Positions 53,880 to 63,545 of a stretch of 64,000 nucleotides of DNA are shown here, piece after piece. Positions within the stretch are counted from its first letter, which is position 1, and each line of letters starts with the position of its first letter. Made by a program: the position numbers and the translations under genes. Location: contig DATGHU010000023.1 of NCBI GenBank assembly GCA_035307765.1, positions 74,530 to 138,529 on the forward strand. Reading direction: 5' to 3'. The notes beneath the pieces were generated by a model, which was not told where the DNA came from, did no database searches, and was given only the letters and a program-made list of their open reading frames with translations. The stretch comes from a bacterium (lineage in GTDB: Bacteria > Sysuimicrobiota > Sysuimicrobiia > Sysuimicrobiales > Segetimicrobiaceae).

Positions 53880-55577
53880 GTGGCGACGACGTCACGGCGG
53901 CGGAAACTTCTGGGGGAGGTACTGGTCGAGGCCGGGCTCATCACCCCCGAACAGCTCGCGGAGGCGGTGGACCTCCAGAAGCAGGGGAAGGAGCGCCTGG
54001 GGCGGGTGCTCCTGGGGATGGGGGTGGGCAGCGAAAAGGACATCGCCAAGGCGATCGCCAAGCAGCTCGGCCTCGAGTTCATCGACCTCGACGACTACAT
54101 CCCCGAAGAGGAGGCCCTGCTCGCGCTCCCGGAGCACCTGGCCCGGCGCCATCAGCTGATCCCGCTGGCGATGGTCGACGGCCGGCTGCGGTTGGGGATG
54201 GTCGACCCGCTGGACGTCCTGGCGCTGGACGACGTGCGCCGTCAGATGGGGTGCGAGCTCGAGCCGGTGGTCATCGCCTACGACGGGTTCACGCGGGTGC
54301 TGAACCAGTACCCCGCGTTGGACGAGGGCGTCAAGGCGATGATCCAGGAGATCAAGACCGAGTCCGACGACGAGATGGGGCTCGACAGCCTGCGCAAACT
54401 CGTCGACGAGGCCCCGGTGGTGCGCCTGGTCAGCAGCATCATCCTGCAGGCGGTGCGGCAGCGGGCGAGCGACATCCACATCGAGGCGCAGGAGCAGCGC
54501 GTGCGGGTGCGCTACCGGATCGACGGGGCCCTCTACAACGTCATGACGCCGCCCAAGCACATCCAGAACGCCATTATCTCCCGGGTGAAGATCATGGCGG
54601 ACATGGACATCGCCGAGCGGCGGCTGCCCCAGGACGGCCGGATCCAGCTGAAGGTGGAGAACCGCGAGATCGATCTCCGCGTCAGCACCATCCCCACGGT
54701 CTACGGCGAGAAGGTGGTGATGCGGATCCTGGACAAGAGCCAGACCGTCGTCGGCATCGAGAAGGTCGGGCTGCTGGCGGACAACCGCCAGCGCTTCGAG
54801 ACGATGATCACGAAGCCCCACGGGATCGTGCTGCTGACCGGGCCCACCGGGAGCGGAAAGACGACGACGCTGTACACGATCCTGAACAAGCTCAACTCGA
54901 CGGAGACCAACATCATCACGATCGAGGATCCCGTGGAGTACCAGATGAGCGGGATCAACCAGGTGCAGGTGAACCCGAAGGCGGGGCTGAGCTTCGCCAA
55001 CGGGCTGCGGTCGTTCCTGCGGCAGGATCCGGACATCATCATGGTCGGGGAGATCCGCGACGAGGAGACGGCGCGGATCGCGATTCACGCGGCGCTGACC
55101 GGCCACCTCGTGCTGAGCACCCTGCACACCAACGACGCCCCGGGCGCGGTGACCCGACTCGTCGACATGGGGATCGAGCCGTTCCTGGTGGCCTCCTCCG
55201 TGGTCGGGGTGATCGCCCAGCGCCTGGTGCGGACGCTGTGCGACCGGTGCAAGCAGGTCTACACGCCGCCGCCGGAGGTGCTGGCACGCCTCGGCGCCTC
55301 GATGATCGCCGCCGACGGGCAGGTCCCGATCTACCGGCCGGTCGGATGCGAGCACTGCAACAAGATCGGCTACCGGGGACGGACCGGCATCTTCGAGATC
55401 ATGGTGTGCGACGAAACGATCAAGACCCTCATCACCAAAGAGGCGTCGTTCACCGAGATCCGGGAAGCGGCCATCCGCAACGGGATGTGGACGCTCGCCG
55501 AGGACGGTCTGGAGAAGGTCGTCCTGGGGATCACCAGTCCGGAAGAAGTGCTCGACGTCGTGTTCGTCGATGACTGA
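53880..55577 (+). CDS. pilB: Type IV pilus assembly ATPase PilB
   Basis: 565 residues from a GTG with a ggcggaggg upstream. T2SSE-N domain (about 1-150, LGEVLVEAGLITPEQLAEAV), then the ATPase core with Walker A GPTGSGKTTT (near 320), VEDPVEYQ, DIIMVGEIRDEET, LHTNDAPGA, and zinc Cys (CDRC, CEHC). Drives pilus extension. It sits directly before pilT and pilC and is the most canonical of the three PilB-type ATPases here. Confidence 0.95.
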   Translation: MATTSRRRKLLGEVLVEAGLITPEQLAEAVDLQKQGKERLGRVLLGMGVGSEKDIAKAIAKQLGLEFIDLDDYIPEEEALLALPEHLARRHQLIPLAMVDGRLRLGMVDPLDVLALDDVRRQMGCELEPVVIAYDGFTRVLNQYPALDEGVKAMIQEIKTESDDEMGLDSLRKLVDEAPVVRLVSSIILQAVRQRASDIHIEAQEQRVRVRYRIDGALYNVMTPPKHIQNAIISRVKIMADMDIAERRLPQDGRIQLKVENREIDLRVSTIPTVYGEKVVMRILDKSQTVVGIEKVGLLADNRQRFETMITKPHGIVLLTGPTGSGKTTTLYTILNKLNSTETNIITIEDPVEYQMSGINQVQVNPKAGLSFANGLRSFLRQDPDIIMVGEIRDEETARIAIHAALTGHLVLSTLHTNDAPGAVTRLVDMGIEPFLVASSVVGVIAQRLVRTLCDRCKQVYTPPPEVLARLGASMIAADGQVPIYRPVGCEHCNKIGYRGRTGIFEIMVCDETIKTLITKEASFTEIREAAIRNGMWTLAEDGLEKVVLGITSPEEVLDVVFVDD

Positions 55578-55622
55578 GCGCACACTCATCACGGAGACCA
55601 ACCAATCGACGGGGGGATCGGG

Positions 55623-56768
55623 ATGCACATCAACGAGCTGCTGAAGGAAACCACCGACGCCCAGGCCAGCGACCTGCATCTGACGGCCGGGCGGAAGCCG
55701 ACGATCCGGGTGTGGGGGAAGCTGCAGCCCCTCGAACACCGGGAGGTGCTGACGCCGGAGGACACCTCCCAGCTGGCGTACAGCATGCTCAACGCGTTCC
55801 AGAAGCAGAAATTCGAGAAAACCTGGGAGCTCGATCTCTCCTACGGCGTCCAGGGGTTGGGGCGGTTCCGCGTCAACCTGTACCGGCAGCGGGGCGCCAC
55901 CGGTATCGCCATGCGGTCGATCCCATCCTCGATTCCGGCGATCGATGATCTGAACCTCCCGCCGATCCTGAAGGACCTGGCGCGCAAGGCGCGGGGGTTG
56001 ATCCTCGTCACCGGGCCGACCGGGCACGGGAAGAGCACCGCGCTCGCCGCGATGATCGACGCGATCAACACCGAGCGGGCCGCCCACATCGTGACGGTGG
56101 AGGACCCGATCGAGTACATCCACGAGCACAAGAAGAGCATCGTCAACCAGCGCGAGCTGGGGTTCGACACCCAGAGCTTCCCCAACGCGCTCCGTGGGGT
56201 GCTGCGCGAGGACCCGAACGTCGTGATGGTCGGCGAGATGCGGGACTTGGAGACCATCGGTGCCGCGTTGACCATCGCCGAGACCGGCCACCTCGTGTTC
56301 GCGACGCTGCACACGGCGAACGCCGCGCAGAGCATCGACCGAATCGTCGACGTGTTCCCCCCCTACCAGCAGCAGCAGATCCGGATCCAGCTGGCCTCGG
56401 TTATCGAGGCGGTGCTCTCGCAGCAGCTGCTCACCAACGCGCGGTACCTGGCGAAGGGGGCGGCCCGGATGGACGGGCAGCGGCGGGTGGCGGCGGCGAC
56501 GACCACTCTCCAGCGGACGTGGCCGGCCTTGGAGGAGATCGGGCGTGTGCCCGCCATGGAGATCATGATCGCGACCCCCGCCATCCGGAACCTAATCCGC
56601 GAGGCCAAGACCCACCAGATCGAATCGGCCCTCCAGACCGGGGCGCAGTATGGGATGCAGACGATGGATATGGCGCTGGCCGATCTCTACCGGCGGCGGC
56701 TGGTCAGCGCCGAGGACGCGATCGCGCGCGCCATCCACCCCGACGAATTGCGCAAGCTGATTGCCTGA
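55623..56768 (+). CDS. pilT: Pilus retraction ATPase PilT
   Basis: 381 residues. PilT features: N-terminal SDLHLTAGRKPTIRVWG, Walker A GPTGHGKST (near 129), VEDPIEY, MVGEMRD, LHTANAAQSIDRIVDVFP, and the C-terminal AIRNLIRE retraction motif (near 321). A Pro-poor insert with Arg/Thr (KGAARMDGQRRVAAATTT, about 279-296) is longer than usual. It pulls pili back, giving twitching and DNA uptake. Confidence 0.95.
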   Translation: MHINELLKETTDAQASDLHLTAGRKPTIRVWGKLQPLEHREVLTPEDTSQLAYSMLNAFQKQKFEKTWELDLSYGVQGLGRFRVNLYRQRGATGIAMRSIPSSIPAIDDLNLPPILKDLARKARGLILVTGPTGHGKSTALAAMIDAINTERAAHIVTVEDPIEYIHEHKKSIVNQRELGFDTQSFPNALRGVLREDPNVVMVGEMRDLETIGAALTIAETGHLVFATLHTANAAQSIDRIVDVFPPYQQQQIRIQLASVIEAVLSQQLLTNARYLAKGAARMDGQRRVAAATTTLQRTWPALEEIGRVPAMEIMIATPAIRNLIREAKTHQIESALQTGAQYGMQTMDMALADLYRRRLVSAEDAIARAIHPDELRKLIA

Positions 56769-56833
56769 GCGCCGCGGGGCTGCCGCGGCGTCCGGGCACC
56801 AAAGATGCGACTGACCAACGGAGGGTAGAGGCA

Positions 56834-58051
56834 ATGGCGGTCTATGAGTACACCGCCCGGGACACCACCGGGAAGGTTCTGGCGGGGGCGATCGAGGCCG
56901 AGAGCGACGCCACCGTGACGCAGAAGCTGCGGGAGATGGGGTTCTTCATCACCAACCTGCACCGCAAGACGGAGCCGGTGGGGGTGGAGGAGTACATCGC
57001 CCGCTTCCGCGGGATCGGGCTGAAGGACCTGGCCATCTTCAGCCGGCAGTTCTCCACGATGGTCAACGCCGGCCTGTCCCTGGTGCGGACCCTCACCATT
57101 CTCGAGGAGCAGACCACGCAGAAGCAGCTGCGGGAGGTCATCGGGGAGATCCGGGGCGACATCGAGGGCGGGGCGACGCTGAGCAACGCGCTGGCCAAGC
57201 ACCCGCGGGCGTTCAGCAACCTCTACGTCAACATGGTCAAGGCGGGCGAAGCGGGCGGCGTCCTCGACGAGGTGCTGATCCGGCTGGCGAACTTCCTGGA
57301 GAAGGAGCTGGCGCTGCGGCAGAAGATCAAGTCCGCGACCACGTACCCGGTCCTGCTGGCGTGCGCGGCGCTGTCGGCGCTGCTGTTCATGACCGTCGTG
57401 ATCATCCCGCAGTTCGCGACGTTCTTCAAAGAGCTGGGGTCCAACGCCGCGCTCCCGCTGCCGACCCAGATCGCCATGGGCGTGAGCCAGTTGATCCGGC
57501 ACTACTGGTACGTGCTCGTCGTGGGGATCGTGGGGCTGCTGTGGGTCCTGCGGGCGTACGTGCGGACCCCGAGCGGGAAGGCCGCCTACGACCGGGTGAA
57601 GCTGCGGCTGCCGATCCTGGGGCCGGTGAACAAGAAGATCGTCATCGCTCGGTTCAGCCGGACGTTCGGGACCCTGGTGGCGAGCGGGGTGCCGATCATG
57701 CAGGCGCTGGAGGTGGTGGGCAAGGCGATCGACAACGTCGTGATCGCCACGGCCGTGGACGCGGTGCGGACCAGCATCCGGGAGGGGGAGAGCATCGCCA
57801 TCCCGCTGCAGGCGAGCGGCATGTTTCCGCCGATGGTGGTGCAGATGGTGAAGGTGGGGGAGGAGACGGGGTCGCTCGAGACCATGCTGACGAAGGTGGC
57901 GGACTTCTACGATTCCGAGATCGAGAACACGGTGGCCAGCCTGACCTCGATCCTCGAGCCCATCCTGATCGTGGGCATGGGGGTCGTGATCGGGGCGATG
58001 CTGATCTCGCTGTACCTGCCGATCTTCAACCTGGCGCTCTCCGTCAAGTGA
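56834..58051 (+). CDS. pilC: Type IV pilus inner-membrane platform protein PilC
   Basis: 405 residues from the ATG at 56834 (MAVYEYTARDTTGK); the open frame upstream is a shadow of pilT. Two T2SF domains (about 70-195 and 270-395) and three membrane helices, with FSRQFSTMVNAGLSL in the first and FSRTFGTLVASGVPIMQAL in the second, as in GspF/PilC. It is the platform through which PilB and PilT act. A strong terminator closes the operon. Confidence 0.95.
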   Translation: MAVYEYTARDTTGKVLAGAIEAESDATVTQKLREMGFFITNLHRKTEPVGVEEYIARFRGIGLKDLAIFSRQFSTMVNAGLSLVRTLTILEEQTTQKQLREVIGEIRGDIEGGATLSNALAKHPRAFSNLYVNMVKAGEAGGVLDEVLIRLANFLEKELALRQKIKSATTYPVLLACAALSALLFMTVVIIPQFATFFKELGSNAALPLPTQIAMGVSQLIRHYWYVLVVGIVGLLWVLRAYVRTPSGKAAYDRVKLRLPILGPVNKKIVIARFSRTFGTLVASGVPIMQALEVVGKAIDNVVIATAVDAVRTSIREGESIAIPLQASGMFPPMVVQMVKVGEETGSLETMLTKVADFYDSEIENTVASLTSILEPILIVGMGVVIGAMLISLYLPIFNLALSVK

Positions 58052-58066
58052 GGGGAGTGCAAGGGC

Positions 58067-58104
58067 GGGCCGCGCCCTCGCGACGCGCGGCCCTTTCTTT
58101 TTTT
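58067..58104 (+). terminator. Rho-independent terminator of the pilus operon
   Basis: 8-bp stem gggccgcg (58067-58074) with cgcggccc (58086-58093), then tttctttttt (58094-58104). It ends the unit that begins at 47462. Confidence 0.9.
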
Positions 58105-58338
58105 CACCGGGGCGGCTTTGGCTTTCCGAGAACGTCGGCCGGATTTCAATGATCAGCGGCGATGGGTGGCCGCACTTCCCACCTCCGCCGCCTGGGTTGA
58201 GCAACTGCCAGCGTGGGTTTTGCACGGGCTTGTTGGAGATTGAGCCGGTGGCAGTCCACGCGTCCCCCGGGCCGAGGCGGCCCTCGGTGCAACCAACGTT
58301 GCCGTGGCGAGCAAGAATCGGCCCGTCGGGGGATTCCA

Positions 58339-59922
58339 ATGGCTAGGGTTCCTCCGCTCGCCCCTGCCGCGTCCGCGGCGAGGACCCTCACTGATGCGTG
58401 TAGCGTATCTCGGCGCTGGGCGCAAACCCTGAGCGCCAACCCGCTCATAGCCCTCGGCGGGATCCTTGTTCTTGCCGCCGGACTCCGCTTCTCGCTGCTC
58501 GGCCAGAGGAGTCTTTGGTCCGATGAGATGTTTGTGGTGTGGCTCGTCCGGTTCAAGTGGGAGGCGATGTTTTCCACTATCAGGACCGTCGATTTCCATC
58601 CGCCACTGTACTATGCACTGATGAAGGTTTGGGTTGGTCTCACCGGCGTCGGCGAGGCCCCCCTCCGGATCCCCTCGGCCTGCTCGAGCCTCGTATCGGT
58701 GGGCTTAACCTATGCCTTGATGCGAAAGGTGTCCTCCCCATCGATCAGCCTGCTCAGCGCTTTTGCCGTCGCGGTCTCTCCATTCGGGATCATGGCCGGG
58801 CAAGAGGCCAGGATGTACCCGCTGTTGGGCGTGTTTGTTCTCGCCTCCACACTCGCCCTGGTGGTGAGCATCGAACGCGGTACGGTATTCCGCTGGGGCA
58901 CCTATGTGTTGTTCGCGGTCTTGATGGCGTACACGCACTACTTCGGGTTTCTGGTCCTTCTCGCTCACGGCTGTTGGGTCGGCGGCTGGAAGCGACCCCA
59001 GCTACGAGCGTGGCTCGCGAGCATCGGGGTCACCGTTCTTTCCTACATCCCGTGGATTCCCTCGCTCTGGTACCAGGTCGCGGGTTCGCAAGGCCTGTCG
59101 GCCGCGCCGGCCTCCTGGGCGAGTCCAGTCGACCTGCTTGGCTTGTTTGCCTTCGGGGGTTCGCTCTTCGGGACGGCTGGCTACTTCTCCGCGAGTTCGC
59201 TAAGCCTGCTCGAGCGGCTCATCGTCATCCTGCCGTTCCTCGTGATCCTGTGGCGGGGTGCGATGTCGCTCCGATCCGACCGGAGTGGTTTGGCCCTTCT
59301 GGCATTGCCGCCTGTCGTGACGATCGGTGTGGCGTTCGCGTTTTCACTCGCGAAGCCCGTCTTTCTTCCCCGATGGTTCTCGTTTCTAGTTCCTTTCTAC
59401 GCAATGTTTCTCGCCCAGGGCACGTTCGATGTGGCGGAGCAGGTCGACGCGCAGCCGCGGCAGGCGCTCGCGCTCTTCACGGCCGCCCTCTTGCTCTATA
59501 GCGTGCCGGTTCTGGATCGGTACTATTTCGACCCCACCGCCCGTCCCTTCCGGTGGCGTGCCGCTGCTTCTTTGGTGAGGGGTCTCGTCGAGCCGGGGGA
59601 TTTCTTCGTGTACGTCGATACCCCCGCCGAGCAAACGTTCACATACTACCTTCGAGAGCCACATCCATCGGTCACCCTGGTGCCAATCGGGCGGTCCCTT
59701 CGAGATCCGTCGACGATCCCGAATCTCGTGGCTCGGTACCGTCGGGTATGGCTTATCGTCAATGGTCCGATGAGCGCGATCATGCGGCAGCGAATATTTG
59801 CCTCGCTCGCCTCAACATTTCGAATTACCGGTCACCGCAATCTATCCGGTGCGGAGGTCTATCTTTTCGATAGACAACCGCTCCCGCCCCACGAAGGCTC
59901 AAAGGTCGGGTCCGACAGGTAG
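58339..59922 (+). CDS. Glycosyltransferase family 39-like membrane protein
   Basis: 527 residues from the ATG at 58339 (MARVPPLAPA); the frame upstream is not protein-like. About ten membrane helices and a GT-C pattern: LGQRSLWSDEMFVVWLVR (Asp-Glu catalytic loop after the first helix), HPPLYYALMKVW, and QEARMYPLLG. GT39-like enzymes move sugars from polyprenyl phosphates to proteins or lipids. It lies between pilC and a pilin gene, so pilin glycosylation is a reasonable hypothesis. It has lower GC than its neighbours. Confidence 0.8.
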   Translation: MARVPPLAPAASAARTLTDACSVSRRWAQTLSANPLIALGGILVLAAGLRFSLLGQRSLWSDEMFVVWLVRFKWEAMFSTIRTVDFHPPLYYALMKVWVGLTGVGEAPLRIPSACSSLVSVGLTYALMRKVSSPSISLLSAFAVAVSPFGIMAGQEARMYPLLGVFVLASTLALVVSIERGTVFRWGTYVLFAVLMAYTHYFGFLVLLAHGCWVGGWKRPQLRAWLASIGVTVLSYIPWIPSLWYQVAGSQGLSAAPASWASPVDLLGLFAFGGSLFGTAGYFSASSLSLLERLIVILPFLVILWRGAMSLRSDRSGLALLALPPVVTIGVAFAFSLAKPVFLPRWFSFLVPFYAMFLAQGTFDVAEQVDAQPRQALALFTAALLLYSVPVLDRYYFDPTARPFRWRAAASLVRGLVEPGDFFVYVDTPAEQTFTYYLREPHPSVTLVPIGRSLRDPSTIPNLVARYRRVWLIVNGPMSAIMRQRIFASLASTFRITGHRNLSGAEVYLFDRQPLPPHEGSKVGSDR

Positions 59923-60286
59923 GCAGCCGCCCCCCCGTTTCCGGAGCTTGCCGCATCTGCCTAGGTTTGACGCGGTCGCCCCATGGGGTTGGCAAGCTTG
60001 ACTCGTCCAGCATCTCGTCACTCCGAGGCATCGCTCGTTGACCCCCGTGCCCATCTGTGCAAATGGCGTGAGTCTGGCGACCCGGGCTTGCGCCAGGGCC
60101 CACCCGATGACCGCATGCGGCAGTCCCCGTTCGGTCCTCCGCTCGACGCCGATTTCGGACGAAGAATTCCATATCATTCGATGAGAGGTTTCATTCGGAA
60201 TAATGGGGGGGTCGGCGTCGTGATTTCGAATCACTCAGACACAATCTGCTTGCAGGGGCGAAACAAGAGTCCGGGAGGGATCTATC
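59923..60286 (+). other. 364-bp gap before the first pilin gene
   Basis: No convincing gene. It holds a short inverted repeat (gtgatt-tcg-aatcac, 60220-60234) about 55 bp before the pilin start and a gggaggg ribosome-binding site. No promoter with good boxes and no c-di-GMP aptamer was seen. Confidence 0.4.
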
Positions 60287-60694
60287 GTGTGTTCATGGTT
60301 TCGCGGGGCGCGGGATGATCGGGAACGTGGCTTTACGCTGATGGAACTCGTTGTCGTGCTGTCGATCCTGAGCATTCTCCTAGCGCTGGCGGTGCCCCGC
60401 TATCTCGCCGCGGAAAAGAAGGCCTACAAGGCCGAGGCGGACAATATCCTTCAGGAAGCGAAAACTCTCGAGTGGGTGTATTATCAGCAATACAACTCAT
60501 TCACGAACGATATCACCGCGCTCGGGGTGCAGATGCCGGGCAAAGCGCATTGGTTTACCCCAGATCTTGGGAGCAGCACCGCGACCCAAGCGAGTATCGT
60601 GATGTCCGGCGCCGTTCCCCCGATCGGTTCCACGGACAGCATATGGGTCACCGTTTCCTCGGACGGATCATCGAGCGGGGGTTCAAGCTTTTGA
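60287..60694 (+). CDS. Type IV pilin 1 (PilA-like)
   Basis: 135 residues from a GTG with a gggaggg Shine-Dalgarno. Class III leader DRERG|FTLMELVVVLSILSILLALAV, with Glu at +5; mature pilin about 120 residues. The helix is followed by AYKAEADNILQEAKTLEW, a strand-rich part and a short Ser/Gly tail (SSDGSSSGGSSF). No disulfide Cys pair is present. It is a paralogue of the pilin at 63546 and probably a major pilin, given the absence of other candidates. Confidence 0.88.
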   Translation: MCSWFRGARDDRERGFTLMELVVVLSILSILLALAVPRYLAAEKKAYKAEADNILQEAKTLEWVYYQQYNSFTNDITALGVQMPGKAHWFTPDLGSSTATQASIVMSGAVPPIGSTDSIWVTVSSDGSSSGGSSF

Positions 60695-61342
60695 TGGTCA
60701 CACTTATTAAGAGGTACTCGAGCACCCGTTTTGGGCGCTGAGCGGATAGGGAGGAGACAACACTCCCAACACGTAACGTAGGGGCGTTTCGCTTCCCCGA
60801 ACCAATTTCCCGCAAATTCGCAGTGTTCATGCTCGCAACCTGCCGATATTTCTTGCCGCGTTTTGCGTCGCGCTCAAGTCCGGCCCCCATGCATTTGGGG
60901 TATATAGGCAAGTAAACCTTCCTCGAAGTTCGGGCAGACCTGACGGAGGTTTCTTGCTGATGGCGCGGCATACTCCGGACGACGTCCAGTCAGGGACATT
61001 CAAGACCGGGTATTGGCGGCATGAGACTCCTCGTCTCCCGACTGGGTTTCGCCGGAATCGAGCGGAACGGCTTTTCGTTCCACGAGACTTGGACTGCCGG
61101 GGTCACGCAACTCGGTGCGCGGGAGATTTGGCCTCGCCATCTGCTCTTGTGGAAGATTGCTTCTCGGCCCTGCCCCCAAGCGCACCTTCGACGACGCATC
61201 GTGACGGCGCGCCTGGGCCAAGTGTGCCCGCGTGCGCTCGTGAGCCGAGAATTAGATCTTGCGGGCGCCTCGGCGTTCATGCCAACCGGGTTTCATGAAA
61301 AGAATTGGGGATCGTCCGTGCGACCGGCGCGGCGGAGATGCA
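60695..61342 (+). other. About 650-bp gap between pilin 1 and the membrane protein
   Basis: Noticeably less GC-rich than the core genes in its first 250 bp. Frames present are short or compositionally unlike protein. Features seen are tracts such as a tatata (60900-60905) without a matching -35. No tRNA, riboswitch or known repeat was recognised. Confidence 0.35.
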
Positions 61343-63472
61343 GTGAATTCACCCACATCGCTGAATCGCAAAGGGCGGTTTCTTGGGGCGTTCTGGGTCT
61401 ACGTGGGATGTTCGATTCTCTTCTTCGGCCTGCCTATTCTGCGCCACCCCTCCCAATACTATCTCGGTCGACTGGGTGCTGATCCAACAACCTTCATCTG
61501 GTACATGGCCTGGTGGCCGTACGCGTTAGTGCACGGGCTCAACCCGTTCATGACGCATCACATTTGGGCACCGACGGGGATCGACCTTGCGCGGACTACG
61601 TCCGTTCCTGGGGCCAGCCTGTTCATCTCGCCGATCACCGCGAGCCTGGGGCCGATCGTGGCCTATAACATGCTGATGCTCGTGGCTTTGCCGTTGGCCG
61701 CGTGGACGGCATTCCTGCTATGCTGGTACCTCACCAACGCGTTCTGGCCGGCGCTTTTGGCCGGCTATCTCTTTGGATTCTCTTCATATCAACTCGGCCA
61801 TCTCTTTGGCGGGCACATGAACCTCGTTCTCATTTTCCTCGTCCCGGTGCTCGTCTATCTCGTGCTCCTTCGCCTCGACAATCACGTGAGTTCGTCTCGG
61901 TTCGTCTGCGTGACGGCACTTGCTCTTGTTCTGCAATTCAGCATTTCGCTCGAGGTTTTTGCCACGGCGACCCTGTTTGGAGGGGCGGCTCTTCTTCTGG
62001 TCATCATCTTCACGCCGCGTGCAAACCGGCAACCGATCTTCGAGGTGGGCGTGCTCGTGGCGATTGCCTACGCGTTGGCCGCTCTTGTGGTGAGCCCATC
62101 CCTTTACCGCTTTTTCACGGGGGGATTCTTGGGCGGCCCTGTATTTTCGCCCGCGACGTTTTCGAGCGACGCCCTCAATATCCTGATCCCCACGCCGATT
62201 AGCCTTGCCAGTCATTTCCTTTCCACGGGGAACAAAATCTTCTCCGGTAACCTGAGCGAGGGTACGGCCTACTTGGGGCTTCCGCTCACCGCTGTCATCG
62301 TTGCATTTGGTGTGGCGCGCTGGCGTACGCGGACCGGGAAGCTGTTGGTGGCGATCGTCGCGGCGATCGGGGTCGCCTCGTTAGGGCCGGTGCTGCACGT
62401 CGGAGGACGCACCTGGGTTCAGATGCCCTGGGCGCTCTTTCTGCATGTTCCGATACTCAATGTCGCCCTCCCCGTGCGGTTTATGGGCCTTGCGGTGTTG
62501 CCGATCGCTGTCATCGTCGCCCTCTGGCTGGCGGCGGCGGGACCGCACAGATGGGTCAAGTGGACGCTGGCCACCCTTAGCGTAATGGCCCTGTTGCCCA
62601 ACGTCTGGAACTTCGCCTGGGCGCAGCGCGTCGACACTCCGCCATTCTTTCTGGGGAAACTCTATCGGGAATACATTCCTGCGGGGAGCACCGTGCTGGT
62701 GATCCCCTTTGATGGATTGGGCAATGCGATGCTTTGGCAGGCACAAAGCGGCATGTATTTCCGCTCGGCTGCGGGGAACGTGGGGTTTGTCCCCAAAGAG
62801 GCTGCCAGTTGGCCGATCCTGGACACCTTCGCATGTGCGACGTTGATCCCTGAGCGTGCGATTCAGCTCAAAGCGTTTCTCGCGGCCGGCCAGATCCAGA
62901 CCATTGTGGTCGACGACCGGGTGCCTGGCCCTTGGCCGGCGCTGTTCGGCGTGCTGCGGACGGCGCCCGTTCGCGTAGGCGGCGTCGTCGTCTACCGAGT
63001 GCCAGCGTCCATTCTCGCGACATATCGCAACCTCACCCCGATTGACATGGTGCGGAGAGTTGCCGTTGACCAATTCTCTGCGCTCATCTCGGCCGCCGAC
63101 CAATACGTCGCGAGGGGGTTGCCTTTGTCCGAGCTGAGTCTCCACAGGTTGGAGCAACTAGGGCTCCTGCCGAATTGGGGGTGTTCGGCGTCTGGCTCCA
63201 ATACCCCGGGAACCCGGTTTTGGCAACACAGCGCGCTCTGGGCCGGCCCGCGGGAGGACGGGAGAATTGGGCTGGCCGTCATCGGTTCCTCCCAGGTGCT
63301 GGGGGGTGTCGTGTCTCGGTACGGGATCTCCGCAGACACCGTGTACTTTCCCTACCCGACAAGATTCTCCAACGACGTCCCCGCCAACGCCTCTGGGCCG
63401 CTCTTGATGGAGTTTACCCGCGCCAAGCTCCACCGGACAGCGACAGAACCGGGCCGCACGAGCGAGCGTTGA
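61343..63472 (+). CDS. Large polytopic membrane protein, GT-C-like
   Basis: 709 residues from the GTG at 61343, which has a ggcggag upstream; an in-frame ATG at 61295 is an alternative. About 11 membrane helices in the first 430 residues, with early Asp/Pro-rich loops (GRLGADPTTFIWYMAW, HHIWAPTGIDL), followed by an extracytoplasmic alpha-beta part (about 440-700). The layout resembles YfhO-like and GT39/GT-C membrane glycosyltransferases. It lies between two pilin genes, so pilin modification is likely. The family is not firmly recognised. Confidence 0.6.
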   Translation: MNSPTSLNRKGRFLGAFWVYVGCSILFFGLPILRHPSQYYLGRLGADPTTFIWYMAWWPYALVHGLNPFMTHHIWAPTGIDLARTTSVPGASLFISPITASLGPIVAYNMLMLVALPLAAWTAFLLCWYLTNAFWPALLAGYLFGFSSYQLGHLFGGHMNLVLIFLVPVLVYLVLLRLDNHVSSSRFVCVTALALVLQFSISLEVFATATLFGGAALLLVIIFTPRANRQPIFEVGVLVAIAYALAALVVSPSLYRFFTGGFLGGPVFSPATFSSDALNILIPTPISLASHFLSTGNKIFSGNLSEGTAYLGLPLTAVIVAFGVARWRTRTGKLLVAIVAAIGVASLGPVLHVGGRTWVQMPWALFLHVPILNVALPVRFMGLAVLPIAVIVALWLAAAGPHRWVKWTLATLSVMALLPNVWNFAWAQRVDTPPFFLGKLYREYIPAGSTVLVIPFDGLGNAMLWQAQSGMYFRSAAGNVGFVPKEAASWPILDTFACATLIPERAIQLKAFLAAGQIQTIVVDDRVPGPWPALFGVLRTAPVRVGGVVVYRVPASILATYRNLTPIDMVRRVAVDQFSALISAADQYVARGLPLSELSLHRLEQLGLLPNWGCSASGSNTPGTRFWQHSALWAGPREDGRIGLAVIGSSQVLGGVVSRYGISADTVYFPYPTRFSNDVPANASGPLLMEFTRAKLHRTATEPGRTSER

Positions 63473-63545
63473 GGTCTTAACCCATGAGGACTTGGGTATT
63501 TTAAGATTCGAGCAGTGCGGTCTGCCCAAGGCAGGGAGAGCATGT

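Noticed and set aside
53825-53880. Possible third c-di-GMP riboswitch because of a gggacgcaag motif
   Set aside because: The other conserved parts (ggcaaacc, cagccggg) are missing and most of an aptamer would lie inside the preceding gene.
60181-60290. Possible c-di-GMP aptamer before pilin 1 (gcaggggcgaaac)
   Set aside because: No matching P1, no gacgcaa, no receptor segment; resemblance is superficial.
59983-60318. 111-residue frame before pilin 1
   Set aside because: No ribosome-binding site, no recognisable fold, and it overlaps the pilin start.
61021-61482. 153-residue plus-strand frame before the large membrane gene
   Set aside because: Unusual composition, no family, no Shine-Dalgarno, and overlaps the start of the convincing gene.
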